A stretch of DNA of 64,000 bases from Aureibacter tunicatorum (GTDB lineage Bacteria; Bacteroidota; Bacteroidia; Cytophagales; Cyclobacteriaceae): NCBI RefSeq assembly GCF_036492635.1, contig NZ_AP025305.1, positions 186,001 to 250,000 on the forward strand. The letters run 5' to 3'. This document shows positions 1 to 8,556 of the stretch, in pieces. Made by a program: the position numbers and the translations under genes. Each line of letters begins with the position of its first letter. Position 1 is the first letter of the stretch. The notes below the pieces were generated by a model. It saw only the letters and a list, made by a program, of their open reading frames with translations, had not been told where the DNA came from and did not search any database.

Positions 1-586
1 CTACTCTAAAGTCCAACACTTCCCAGAAGAAAGTATGGCCAAGTGTTTCAGGATTGTTGAATGAGGAATCAGAAACAAACTGGGCGATTTCAGAAGCGAA
101 ATTGGTAAGTAATTGGTACCTGATTTCCAGAGGGAAAAGAATCAACACGATTAAAATGTTGAAGATATCATGCAACATGGCCGCTGATATCGCTTTTCTG
201 AATTCGTTCTTTTTTGCGATAAAGCCTAAAGCGACGATCGTACTGGTCAACGTTGTGCCGATATTGGCTCCCATGATGATAGGCACTGCTTCTCCTACGG
301 TAAGGGTATTGGAAGCCACAAGCGCTATTGCCATGGATGTGCAGGTAGAGCTGCTTTGTATCAAAGCCGTAATGAAAAGGCCTACAAAAAGCCCGATATA
401 TGGATTTGAAGCTATCGCTAATATGCTTTGAGCTGTTTCTTTACCAAGATGTTCGAACGAAACAGTCATTAGCTCTACAGACAAAAGGAAAAATATAAGA
501 ATGCAGAAAGTCATCAAGATGCTTCCTAGTATATCAGCTCCTCTTCTCCAATTGCCATTAGATGTAGATGTCAGTGTCTTCTGCAT
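1..586 (-). CDS. Na+/phosphate symporter family protein, C-terminal part beyond window
   Basis: Translating the minus strand from an ATG at 586 gives an open frame that runs off the left edge, so about 195 residues are visible. After a short cytoplasmic start there is a membrane segment at about residues 17-35. Then come the two family signatures of the Na/Pi cotransporter repeat, ALIQSSS followed by GANIGTT. These glutamine/serine-rich re-entrant motifs mark the PF02690 family, which imports phosphate with sodium across the inner membrane. An AAAAGGA run sits just before the start and no other ATG lies upstream in frame. The gene is divergent from a second family member at 1099. Substrate specificity is inferred from family only; the end of the protein, including any PhoU-like tail, is not visible. 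Confidence 0.88.
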   Translation of the reverse strand, partial: MQKTLTSTSNGNWRRGADILGSILMTFCILIFFLLSVELMTVSFEHLGKETAQSILAIASNPYIGLFVGLFITALIQSSSTCTSMAIALVASNTLTVGEAVPIIMGANIGTTLTSTIVALGFIAKKNEFRKAISAAMLHDIFNILIVLILFPLEIRYQLLTNFASEIAQFVSDSSFNNPETLGHTFFWEVLDFRV

Positions 587-1098
587 AAATCCTTTTGGTG
601 TTCTTGTTCCAAATTTTGGAATGAGTTATTCCGTTTGTTTGTCTTTTAGGCTGGAAACATTCCGAAGATTTCGCGCCTAAAAACTCAAGCACAAAATTAT
701 CATATATTTAAGTCATTTCCTTAAGGGGAGTTTAAAGTCTTTGTTAAGCTTTAAATGCTCATTCTCAATATGAATGAGAAATAATTAAAAAAGTACTGTT
801 TTAAATTATATATGAATATCCAGGCTTTTGATAAAGTTTTCGTAATGTATAATTAAAGTTAGTGTAATTATGATAAAAATAAAATTTTTGCAACATACTT
901 GAAATTCATTTAAGACATTTTCGCTTAATAAAATGATATATTCAACAATGGGAATCTTATTAATATTAACTTAACATTAAAAATAAAAAACTATGGTAGT
1001 TTTGCGATGTCGACGTATAAATACGCTATTATTGCAGTTGACGATTAGGGAAGATTCGTTTAGCTTACAATAGAACATAAATACAAAATTTAGTTTAA
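587..1098. other. 512-bp AT-rich intergenic region between divergent transporter genes
   Basis: No convincing open reading frame or RNA gene was found. The stretch is very AT-rich, especially 770-990, and must hold the promoters of both divergent phosphate-transporter genes. The only clear signal is a TAnnTTTG box at 997-1004 pointing right. I could not place a matching box for the leftward gene. Confidence 0.6.
997..1004 (+). promoter_or_regulatory. Candidate Bacteroidota promoter -7 box (TAGTTTTG)
   Basis: TAGTTTTG matches the Bacteroidota -7 consensus TAnnTTTG exactly and lies 94 bases before the start at 1099, predicting a 5' leader of about 85-90 bases. There is no good TTG-type -33 element 19-20 bases upstream, so this is a partial match. 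Confidence 0.4.
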
Positions 1099-2802
1099 AT
1101 GGAATTCGGAATATTCGATGCCTTGAGAATTGTCGGGGCCCTAGGGTTCTTCATTTACGGGATGAAGGTGATGAGCGAAGGCATCCAGAATGTCGCTGGC
1201 GACAAAATGAGAAACATTTTGGGCGCAATGACTTCCAACCGCTTCATGGGCATGCTCACTGGAGTATTGATTACCGCTTTGGTGCAGTCTTCTTCAGCCA
1301 CTACAGTGATGGTAGTGAGTTTTGTGAATGCGGGCTTGCTTAGTTTGGTGCAGTCGATAGGTGTGATTATGGGTGCCAATATTGGTACTACGGTTACCAG
1401 TTGGTTGATTACGCTTCTTGGTTTAGGAAAGTTTAGCGTTGCGGCGATATCCTTGCCTATTATCGCGATTGGATTTCCAATGATGTTCGCAAAGAACGTC
1501 AAGTGGAAATATTGGTCGGAAGTTATTATCGGTTTCGCGATTCTTTTTATGGGATTGAGCGAGTTGAAATCAGCTATGCCTGATCTGAAAAGCAACCCTG
1601 AAGCTTTGAGCTTTGTTCAAGACTTGACAGAAATGGGGTATATTGCTATTCCGATTACGGTTTTGATTGGTACTTTGCTTACTATAGTTGTTCAATCTTC
1701 CAGCGCGGCGATGGCAATCACATTGATTATGGTAAACCAAGGTTGGATTCCGCTGGAAATCGCATGCGCTATTGTATTAGGAGAGAATATCGGAACTACG
1801 GTAACGGCTAATTTAGCGGCCATGATTGGTAATGTTCACGCTAAGAGAGCTGCCAGAGCCCACTTTATTTTCAATGTTTTTGGTGTGTTTTGGATGTTGT
1901 TGGCATTTCCGTATTTTGTTGATTTGATCAAGGCAATTATGACTTCTTCGGTTGGAGATTGGCTAGTGAGCAAGATCCAAGGCGAGAATTCATTCAATAC
2001 GATATCTTTGTCATTATTCCATACACTATTCAATATCATCAATGTCTTTGTGTTGATTTGGTTTGTGAACTTTATCAAGGATGTTGTAATCAAATTTGTG
2101 CCGTCAAGAGGCAAGGAAGATGAAGAGTCTCATTTGGAATACATGGGAGATGGTATCATTTCTTCCGTTCAAGAAGCTGTTGAGAAAGTTCGTGGATTTG
2201 GATATATCGTCGGTGATATGAACAAGTTCATCGAAGGAATGCTCAATGCCCAAAATCAAGAGGAAAGAGACAAAAATTACAATAAAATCAGCAAGTACGA
2301 GCAGAGAACAGACGAACTTAAGGTTGAAATTGCGAATTATTTGACGAAGCTTTCAGAGTCTGGAACATTTACTTCCCAGTCTGTTGAAATTAAAGAATTG
2401 CTGAGCATAATCGATGATTTGGAGCGTGTGGCGGATATTTACTTGAGAATTGCCAAGGCCGTGAAGAAGATGTTCGCTAAAAATATAGAATTGACTCAGT
2501 CCCAAATTAATGATTTGAATAAGATGTGCGAGTTGATCAAGCAGTCGATAGAAATCATGAATAAAAACTTGGGACAAGAGGACTTCTCACAAGTTCAAAA
2601 GGATGAAGCTTCAAATATCGAGAACAGCATTAATCATTTGAGAAAGCAATTAAGAAAACAGAATATCAAGGCTATTGACGCATCTGAGTATAGCTTGAAA
2701 AGCGGTATGTTCTTCTATGATATGATTTTCTCTTTTGAATTATTGGCTAATCACGTTTACAATGTAACGAATGATTTGGCAGAGGATGGAATTATGGATT
2801 AA
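1099..2802 (+). CDS. Na+/phosphate symporter with C-terminal PhoU-like domain
   Basis: The 567-residue protein has the two inverted Na/Pi cotransporter repeats: VQSSSATT near residue 62 with GANIGTT at 92-98, then VQSSSAA near 198 with GENIGTT near 231. Eight or so hydrophobic segments fill the first 330 residues. The last 220 residues are charged and helical and resemble PhoU, the usual cytoplasmic tail of the NptA/YjbB-type members. Function is sodium-coupled phosphate uptake (or efflux, as proposed for YjbB) at the inner membrane. It is transcribed alone, from a candidate promoter at 997 to a strong terminator at 2824. Length and architecture are normal for the family. Direction of transport cannot be read from sequence. 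Confidence 0.92.
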   Translation: MEFGIFDALRIVGALGFFIYGMKVMSEGIQNVAGDKMRNILGAMTSNRFMGMLTGVLITALVQSSSATTVMVVSFVNAGLLSLVQSIGVIMGANIGTTVTSWLITLLGLGKFSVAAISLPIIAIGFPMMFAKNVKWKYWSEVIIGFAILFMGLSELKSAMPDLKSNPEALSFVQDLTEMGYIAIPITVLIGTLLTIVVQSSSAAMAITLIMVNQGWIPLEIACAIVLGENIGTTVTANLAAMIGNVHAKRAARAHFIFNVFGVFWMLLAFPYFVDLIKAIMTSSVGDWLVSKIQGENSFNTISLSLFHTLFNIINVFVLIWFVNFIKDVVIKFVPSRGKEDEESHLEYMGDGIISSVQEAVEKVRGFGYIVGDMNKFIEGMLNAQNQEERDKNYNKISKYEQRTDELKVEIANYLTKLSESGTFTSQSVEIKELLSIIDDLERVADIYLRIAKAVKKMFAKNIELTQSQINDLNKMCELIKQSIEIMNKNLGQEDFSQVQKDEASNIENSINHLRKQLRKQNIKAIDASEYSLKSGMFFYDMIFSFELLANHVYNVTNDLAEDGIMD

Positions 2803-2823
2803 AAATCCAAAGAGTTTATAAGC

Positions 2824-2852
2824 AAAAGCCGATGCATTTCGCATCGGCTTTT
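2824..2852. terminator. Bidirectional intrinsic terminator
   Basis: A 12-bp perfect stem (AAAAGCCGATGC at 2824-2835, GCATCGGCTTTT at 2841-2852) closes a 5-base loop and is flanked by T/A runs on both sides. It separates the convergent symporter and regulator genes. Confidence 0.9.
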
Positions 2853-2872
2853 TTATTGAAAATACTTATAGT

Positions 2873-4717
2873 CTAGTGATCTGAAAGGGCTAGATCCTTG
2901 AAAGATTGATTTTTCTCAAGGCCAATTTTTTTTCTTAGCCTGTATTTTTTCATTTCGATAGCTTTGACGGAAGTATTTTGGATCGTGGCGATTTCCTTGT
3001 TGCTCAGATCCATTTTAACAAGACCCAACAGTTTTCTTTCATTCTCATTGAGGTTTGGAAAATTCTGCTCGATTTTGAATGTGAAGCTATCTTCAAGCTC
3101 TTCAAGCTTTTGATTCATTTGGTCGTTTTTAGTCAAAGAATTGATGGAATGGTTGATCCAGTTTTGAAGCTCTTTGATTTGTTTTACTCTTAGATAGCCT
3201 TCCTCATTTTTTAAAGCGTTGATTTTTTCGTTGAGTGTATTGTATATGCTTATTTGCTCTTGGTATATTGATTGGGCTTTGACAAACTTGTCTTTTTCAA
3301 ATTTTAATTGAAATTCCAATTCGTTCTTCTTAAGCTCTTTTGTGGCAAGTTGCTCTTTTGCGAGGCTTTTTTCGAGCTCTATAATTAGTTTCTTCTTTTT
3401 AATCGTCTTTTTCTGGTTTTTCATGATGGCGCCCATGATCGCCGAGGAGAGCAAAAGGAATATTCCAAGTCCTATTTTTTGACGATTTTCCATTTTGTTC
3501 TTAAGCAAGAGCAGTTCGTACTGATAGCTTCTTTTTTCAAGTTCTTCTTCATGCAATTTGTCTTCTATGTTTTTAAGCTTGTTTTGATGGTAGATGGAAT
3601 CGTTGATTTGATTGTAGAGCTTTAAGAATTTTAATGCTTTCTTAGTCTCATTGCCTTTTTCATAGATGTCGCTAAGTCCTCTGTAAGTTGGCAACAACAA
3701 GTTTCTGTATTTACTTTCTTTGACCAAAGGGGGATTCTTCAAGTAGGTTTCAATGGCCATGTCTTTATTCCCAATTTGCGCGTAATATCGAGCCAAGTTA
3801 TTGTTGGAATGTATGATGTCCAGGTAATTGTTTATTTGTCTGTAGATATTGTTGGAAGCAATGATATACGAATAGGCAGAGTCTGGCATTTCTTCAATCA
3901 AGAAAAGATTGCCAATATTGTTATTTAGGGCGGCGAAATTCATTTTTCGCTTGTAAGTGCTGGTGTCAGGAAAATGAGACAAAGATTTTTTATAATAGAC
4001 TAATGATGAATCGTACTTTTCGAGGTCTTTGTAATTCATGGCTATGGCATTGTAAATCGCTGAAAGCCCAATGTCATAGTTGGCCTTTTTATAAGACGAT
4101 AATGCCGAGTCGAGCATGATATTGGATTGAGCAAAATCTCCTTCTTCTGTCAAAATTCTTCCAATATAATATTTAGCTCTGCCCATATATAGGTAATCAT
4201 TGGCTTTTTCTGCCATTTTTGAGCCTTTTAAGAAAATATTCAAGGCTTCAAGATGTTTGCCCTCTTTCATCATAAAGCTGGCTTCGAATAACATGACGGA
4301 GATTCTCAGCCTATAATCCTCAGCATTGTAATATCTCCAATTTTTTATGCTTTGTATTGGCGTGAAGTAATCTCTTTTTTTGGAATAGAATTGGACATTG
4401 GCTATTTCCATTTGCGAATATATGCCATACAAAGCTAAAGAGTCGGCGATTTCCTTGTTTATGCTTTTATCGAAAGTGATGATAGAATCTATTGAATTGA
4501 AGAGATCTTGGAAAAGAAAGGGGGAATCTTTATAACCGTTAGAGGATAATTTGATAGCTTCTTTATATCTATTTTTGACTAGGTCAAGAGAGGAATGTTC
4601 TTTGCCATAGGCAATGCCTGTGATGAAAAATGACAATAACAGTATTGAAGCCAATCGGAAGATTAAACGATCAAATTGTTGCATTTTTCTTTTTATAAAA
4701 GATAACGTTGTATTCAT
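2873..4717 (-). CDS. Membrane-anchored TPR protein with LuxR-type DNA-binding domain
   Basis: The 614-residue protein starts with a signal peptide or anchor (hydrophobic core about residues 22-38), followed by roughly 350 residues of TPR helices. One transmembrane helix lies at about 413-432 (GLGIFLLLSSAIMGAI). A lysine- and glutamate-rich coiled coil covers about 433-545, and a C-terminal helix-turn-helix follows (NENERKLLGLV, then LSNKEIATIQNTSVKAIEM) of the LuxR/GerE type. This layout is common in Bacteroidota: a periplasmic TPR sensor joined through one membrane helix to a cytoplasmic DNA-binding head, a one-component regulator with no phosphorelay. A second ATG at residue 12 would give a more typical signal peptide. 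Its targets and ligand are unknown. It is monocistronic and convergent with the symporter gene. Confidence 0.85.
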   Translation of the reverse strand: MNTTLSFIKRKMQQFDRLIFRLASILLLSFFITGIAYGKEHSSLDLVKNRYKEAIKLSSNGYKDSPFLFQDLFNSIDSIITFDKSINKEIADSLALYGIYSQMEIANVQFYSKKRDYFTPIQSIKNWRYYNAEDYRLRISVMLFEASFMMKEGKHLEALNIFLKGSKMAEKANDYLYMGRAKYYIGRILTEEGDFAQSNIMLDSALSSYKKANYDIGLSAIYNAIAMNYKDLEKYDSSLVYYKKSLSHFPDTSTYKRKMNFAALNNNIGNLFLIEEMPDSAYSYIIASNNIYRQINNYLDIIHSNNNLARYYAQIGNKDMAIETYLKNPPLVKESKYRNLLLPTYRGLSDIYEKGNETKKALKFLKLYNQINDSIYHQNKLKNIEDKLHEEELEKRSYQYELLLLKNKMENRQKIGLGIFLLLSSAIMGAIMKNQKKTIKKKKLIIELEKSLAKEQLATKELKKNELEFQLKFEKDKFVKAQSIYQEQISIYNTLNEKINALKNEEGYLRVKQIKELQNWINHSINSLTKNDQMNQKLEELEDSFTFKIEQNFPNLNENERKLLGLVKMDLSNKEIATIQNTSVKAIEMKKYRLRKKIGLEKNQSFKDLALSDH

Positions 4718-4959
4718 AGATCAATTGTTTTGAAATAAAGACAAGCCTTAATCTTGTTTGAGATAAATACAGAGAAGTGTTGTTAATGTGATTTCAAAAC
4801 AGCTTTAAAATGAGGCAATATTCAACGTTTGAGGGTATGTGAGGGTGATATTGAGGGTGTGAATTTATATTTTTACATATATTTAATTTGAAGAGTTATA
4901 TTTTACTTTTTGGAAAAATATGCACTTGTGTTCCCCTCTTTTATGCTCCAATGTTGTGT

Positions 4960-5137
4960 CTAATATGCTGAATTGTGAAATTGGATTTCATAATCTCTCT
5001 GTCAGAGATGGACTCCTGATAGTCGGAAAATTGGCATTAGTTTGGGTAAGCAATTGACGGAATTTGGAGCTCCATGTCGAGATAGAATTCGCTTTTTAGA
5101 CGAAGAGTGAGAGGCCTTTTTTGGTTTCTCACTTTTT
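4960..5137 (+). ncRNA. Candidate structured small RNA or leader, no known family recognised
   Basis: CTAAT at 4960-4964 can pair with ATTAG at 5036-5040. The pairing encloses three hairpins: ATTGTGAAAT/ATTTCATAAT at 4972-4994, ATCTCT/AGAGAT at 4993-5009 (sharing two bases with the first) and GACT/AGTC at 5011-5024. A terminator-like hairpin follows at 5106-5133. There is no gene directly upstream on this strand that would need this terminator, so a short independent transcript or an attenuated leader of the operon at 5228 is the simplest reading. It does not look like RNase P, tmRNA or SRP RNA. No promoter box matched well. Confidence 0.35.
5106..5137 (+). terminator. Orphan intrinsic terminator
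   Basis: AGTGAGA (5106-5112) pairs with TCTCACT (5127-5133) and is followed by a T-rich tail. It lies about 90 bases upstream of the lipoprotein operon, with no annotated gene before it on the plus strand. Confidence 0.6.
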
Positions 5138-5227
5138 ATTATTTGTACAAAACCACTATTTGAGTTAAATTAGAGGGATTTATTTTTTATTATTCCTTCA
5201 AAAAATAGCTAACTAAAACTACTACAC

Positions 5228-5794
5228 ATGAAAAAGTCAAGTTTAGCCTTCGTAGCATTGCTGGCATCAGGGATGTTTTTAGAGTCATGCAAATCAAAAA
5301 AAGTAGCCACTGCTATTGACAGTGGAGAGGAAATCGAAGTGATCATTCCTTGTTCTGGAGAAGAATATAAATCGGATGAGGATTTTATCAGAGCGACTTC
5401 TATGGGTGAAAGTCAAGATTTGACGCTTGCTAAGAAGAAAGCAAGAAACAATACCCTGCAAGAATTAGCGGGAAAGATTCAAACCACGGTTCAAGTAGTC
5501 GTGGATAATTATCAAAATTCGACTGAGACACAGGATGGCGAGGTGATTCAAAAAAGGTATGAGGAGTTAACCAGAGAAGTCATCGAACAAAAAATCAGCA
5601 ATTACATCACTGCTTGCGAGAAGTTGACGAAAACCAAGAATGGCTCTTATAGATCGTATTTGGCTTATGAGATCAAAGTTGATGACTTGCTTACGCCATT
5701 GAGCGACAAGATTAACCAAGACGAAATACTAAGAGTGGATTATAATTATGAAAAGTTCAAAAAAACTTTTCATGACGCGCTTAAGAATCAATAG
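5228..5794 (+). CDS. LPP20-like lipoprotein
   Basis: The 188-residue protein opens with a lipoprotein signal ending in FLESC, giving a lipidated cysteine at residue 21. The rest carries the LPP20-like pattern: a stretch beginning ATSMGESQDLTLAKKKARNN, then LQELAGKIQTTV, with a helical middle and a final strand-rich part. LPP20 lipoproteins are outer-membrane proteins of uncertain function that share a fold with proteins acting near peptidoglycan synthesis or export. It is the first gene of a three-lipoprotein run; the third gene has a similar region near its start. The 96-base gap to the next gene contains a hairpin that could reduce downstream expression. The lipoprotein call is firm, the family call moderate, and no specific role can be given. 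Confidence 0.75.
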   Translation: MKKSSLAFVALLASGMFLESCKSKKVATAIDSGEEIEVIIPCSGEEYKSDEDFIRATSMGESQDLTLAKKKARNNTLQELAGKIQTTVQVVVDNYQNSTETQDGEVIQKRYEELTREVIEQKISNYITACEKLTKTKNGSYRSYLAYEIKVDDLLTPLSDKINQDEILRVDYNYEKFKKTFHDALKNQ

Positions 5795-5826
5795 TAATAA
5801 AAGATATGAAAATTTATATGTTCATT

Positions 5827-5857
5827 GGATCGCTGTACCCCATCTCATAGGCGATCC
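5827..5857 (+). promoter_or_regulatory. Intergenic hairpin inside lipoprotein operon
   Basis: GGATCGC (5827-5833) and GCGATCC (5851-5857) form a perfect 7-bp stem with a 17-base loop, followed by TTTG. It lies between the first and second lipoprotein genes and could be a weak terminator, a processing site or an mRNA end stabiliser. Confidence 0.4.
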
Positions 5858-5890
5858 TTTGAACCATTTTTGATTTCTTTAAGTGTTGAT

Positions 5891-7216
5891 ATGAATAGAA
5901 TAGTATTTAGAGTGTTCATTTTGATCCTGATGCTGAGTTCATGCAAGGCTAGCAAGATGAAAAAAAGGGCTTTTGAACTGGAACAGAGCGGATCCTTTGA
6001 CGAAGCGGCGAACTATTATTACAAGTCTCTTTTAAGCAATGACAAAGATGTAGAAGCTATACTTGGATTGAAAAAGAGCTCTCAGATTATTCTGGACCAA
6101 AAACGCCAAGATTTTCAGAAAGCTTATAGTGTCAAGGATTATAAATCTGCGACATATTTGTATTTGGATGCTTTGTCTATTGTAGAGCGTGCTGAAGAAT
6201 TCGGAATTTCGCTATTGAGACATAGTGATTCTGAGATCTATTTTAGAGAGGCAAAAGAAGGATATTTAGGCAATAGATATTCTGCGGGAATGAGAGAGCT
6301 TACGGCTGGAAATTATAGCGGGGCCAAGCTTGTATTTGAAGAGATCGTGAATATAGATTCTCAATTTAGAGATAGCGAAAAGCAATTGGAAGTCGCCGTA
6401 AAAGAACCTAAATATTTAAAAGGTATCTCTTATTTGGACGCAAATCAGCCTAGAAAGGCTTTTTATGCATTTGAAGAAATAAGGCTATACAAACAATCTT
6501 CCCAGTATATGAAAGAAGCCAAGGAGAAGGCAAGGTTTGTAATTGGCTTGGTCTCATCAACGGGTTGGACAAGTCAAGGAAAGTCCAAGGCGAAGGATTA
6601 TATCTACAGCCATATGAGTCATATCGATTCTCCTTTTTTGGAATTTGTGGACATCGACGAAAGAACATTGGCACAAAGCAATAATACTGAACGTTTGCCA
6701 AAAGGATTGAAGGCAATTATGCGAGTGGATGTGGACCAATATGAGACTAATACAGGTAAAAAGGAACAACGCAGAAAGAAAGCATACCACAAAGTGGCGA
6801 CAAAGTCAAAAAACGAGGCTGGCGAGGAGGTGACGAAATACGATTATCGCAAAGTCTGGTATGATGAATATTATCAGAAGTCCACTTGCCATATTTCATT
6901 GCAGTATAAACTAATTTCAATCTTTGATGGCGTGATATTAGCCAGCGGATATTTGACGGATTCTGTTGAAGACGAAGTTGAGTATTCAATTTATGATGGT
7001 GGGGCTAAGAATTTAGTTCCGGGACAATGGGAATCGAAAAATGAAGCTTCTCCGATAGATAAAGTTGATTTATCGTCGGGCTCTATATCGAAATTGAGAA
7101 GCCAGTTCGATAATCGAATGAAATTAAAGGGTTCGGAAGAGTTGGCGAATAACTTATTGTCTGAATTTTCCAGCAAGATTAATTTAGCCATTTTGAATTA
7201 TGATCCTGAAGATTAA
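5891..7216 (+). CDS. TPR-like lipoprotein of unknown function
   Basis: I place the start at the ATG at 5891, not at a TTG 66 bases upstream, because the ATG gives a clean lipoprotein signal whose lipobox LSSC puts the lipidated cysteine at residue 19. The mature 420-residue protein begins with helical repeat-like segments (FELEQSGSFDEAANYYYKSL and later YRSAGMRELTAGNYSGA-type repeats) resembling TPRs. A charged region around residues 280-330 is rich in lysine and tyrosine, and the rest is mixed strand/helix. It ends 17 bases inside the next gene, so the two are likely translationally coupled. No catalytic motif is visible. Together with its LPP20-like neighbours it probably forms a periplasm-facing outer-membrane lipoprotein complex; that is inference from operon structure. 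Confidence 0.72.
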   Translation: MNRIVFRVFILILMLSSCKASKMKKRAFELEQSGSFDEAANYYYKSLLSNDKDVEAILGLKKSSQIILDQKRQDFQKAYSVKDYKSATYLYLDALSIVERAEEFGISLLRHSDSEIYFREAKEGYLGNRYSAGMRELTAGNYSGAKLVFEEIVNIDSQFRDSEKQLEVAVKEPKYLKGISYLDANQPRKAFYAFEEIRLYKQSSQYMKEAKEKARFVIGLVSSTGWTSQGKSKAKDYIYSHMSHIDSPFLEFVDIDERTLAQSNNTERLPKGLKAIMRVDVDQYETNTGKKEQRRKKAYHKVATKSKNEAGEEVTKYDYRKVWYDEYYQKSTCHISLQYKLISIFDGVILASGYLTDSVEDEVEYSIYDGGAKNLVPGQWESKNEASPIDKVDLSSGSISKLRSQFDNRMKLKGSEELANNLLSEFSSKINLAILNYDPED

Positions 7217-8519
7217 TCGCTTTTTGATTATTTTATTGGTTTTTGCTTCATGCGCTGGAGCTAAACGCGACGCAAAGTTTGAAGATTTGCCCGAGTGGGT
7301 TAAAATGAAACCAAAAGTTTCTGGTCGATATATAGGAATAGGCAAAGCGTCTCGTAGCGGATATCCGGATCAATACAGAAAAGAGGCTGAAAGAAATGCG
7401 TTGTCGGATCTGGTAACTCAAATATCTGTTAATGTATCCAGCAGTTCATTGCTTTATGATATTGAAGATAGCCAGACTAAATCATCTTATCTTTTCAATA
7501 GGGTTAAATTGCATGCCGAGGATATGGTGGAAGGTTATCAAGTTGATCAGCAGTTTGAGTCGGTAGATCAAATATGGGTGATGTGCTCTATTTCCAAACT
7601 TGAGTATGAAGCCAGGAAAAAAGCTCGAAAAGAGCAAAATTTGGCCAATTCTCTAAAGAGCTTTGTGCAAGCTGGTGGATACTATGATCAAGGCAAACAT
7701 GCTTTGGCTATTCAAACTTACCTGAAGGCATTGTCTTATATAAGTCAGTATTTTGACGAATCAACTTTGGCGGAGTTGAATGGCGAGGATATTGATTTGG
7801 CGAATGCATGCAAAAAAAAGGTTGTTGACATTATCGATTCGATCAGAATTGAGCCTGTAAAAGATATCTTTATTGATAGAAAATCGCTGGAAGTTGGAAT
7901 AAACAAGGCGATGTTTGAAACTAAAGACGCATTGGGCCGAAACGTATTTGATTTACCCTTTGACTACAAAATCATAGACAATTATTACTCCTCGTCGACA
8001 GAATTCACTGATAAGCAAGGTAGAGGGTTTGTTGACTTGAAAAACTTTGAAAAGCATGTTCAAAGCCAAACATTGGATATAAACATAACTTTGGAAAATA
8101 TTGCTGAAGAGTATACTGCTGATTTATTGGTAAGAGGCTTGTTTCATGACAGCTTTGAAGCGGATAAATTATTAAAGTTAGCGGTTCAAATTAAGCAACC
8201 TGAACTGATGATTGATTTCGAAGGTATTGAGTATGCGAGGTTAAACCAAAGAATAAAAGAACAGCTTGTAGATAAGGGTGTGAACTTAGTTCGTGAAGGA
8301 AGAAATGCTACAAAGTTGAGTATTAGAATTGATAGAGTAAGCGAAGAAGCTTTGTTGATAAAAGCATCTTTGAATGGAGAAGCTATTAAGGAAGACAAGT
8401 CTTCCAAAATCCAGTTGCTTGAGTCCGATGATATCTATGCCGAGGAAAGCAAATTGATTTGGGCTTGGCAAAAAGATATAATGCCGATTGTCGATAGAAA
8501 TGTAATAGGTGAAGAATGA
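7200..8519 (+). CDS. LPP20-like lipoprotein with helical extension
   Basis: The ATG at 7200 overlaps the end of the preceding gene by 17 bases in another frame, indicating translational coupling. The 439-residue protein has a lipoprotein signal with lipobox FASC (cysteine at residue 19). After it, FEDLPEWVKMKPKVSGRY and GIGKASRSGYPDQYRKEAER lead into an LPP20-like domain, where a strand with a small-residue turn is followed by an alanine/arginine-rich helix. Residues 150-190 look like a TPR pair (GGYYDQGKHALAIQTYLKAL). The remaining 240 residues are strand-rich. Family knowledge links LPP20-like domains to outer-membrane lipoproteins but not to one biochemical activity. It closes the operon; a short hairpin overlaps its stop codon. 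Confidence 0.75.
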   Translation: MILKINRFLIILLVFASCAGAKRDAKFEDLPEWVKMKPKVSGRYIGIGKASRSGYPDQYRKEAERNALSDLVTQISVNVSSSSLLYDIEDSQTKSSYLFNRVKLHAEDMVEGYQVDQQFESVDQIWVMCSISKLEYEARKKARKEQNLANSLKSFVQAGGYYDQGKHALAIQTYLKALSYISQYFDESTLAELNGEDIDLANACKKKVVDIIDSIRIEPVKDIFIDRKSLEVGINKAMFETKDALGRNVFDLPFDYKIIDNYYSSSTEFTDKQGRGFVDLKNFEKHVQSQTLDINITLENIAEEYTADLLVRGLFHDSFEADKLLKLAVQIKQPELMIDFEGIEYARLNQRIKEQLVDKGVNLVREGRNATKLSIRIDRVSEEALLIKASLNGEAIKEDKSSKIQLLESDDIYAEESKLIWAWQKDIMPIVDRNVIGEE

Positions 8520-8542
8520 AGCCACTTGAGAAAGCGGCTTCA
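8517..8542. terminator. Weak hairpin between convergent genes
   Basis: TGAAGCC (8517-8523, including the stop codon) pairs with GGCTTCA (8536-8542). There is no strong T-run on either side, so termination efficiency is doubtful. It is the only candidate between the convergent lipoprotein operon and dnaE. Confidence 0.4.
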
Positions 8543-8556
8543 AATATGTTAATGCT

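Larger units (their letters stand above)
4718..5227. other. 510-bp intergenic region with structured segment
   Basis: The left part (4718-4920) is AT-rich and should hold the promoter of the leftward regulator. The right part (4960-5137) holds a run of hairpins ending in a terminator, described separately. A 30-codon ATG frame at 4965 exists but has no protein-like features. Confidence 0.6.

Noticed and set aside
54..431. 125-residue plus-strand frame at the left edge
   Set aside because: It is antisense to the Na/Pi symporter gene, whose QSSS and GANIGTT motifs are on the minus strand.
4965..5057. 30-codon ATG frame in the 4.7-5.2 kb gap
   Set aside because: It has no signal, repeats or family likeness, and overlaps the proposed hairpins.
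5825..5890. TTG-initiated extension of the second lipoprotein gene
   Set aside because: It would place 22 non-hydrophobic residues in front of an intact lipoprotein signal and crosses a hairpin; the ATG at 5891 fits better.
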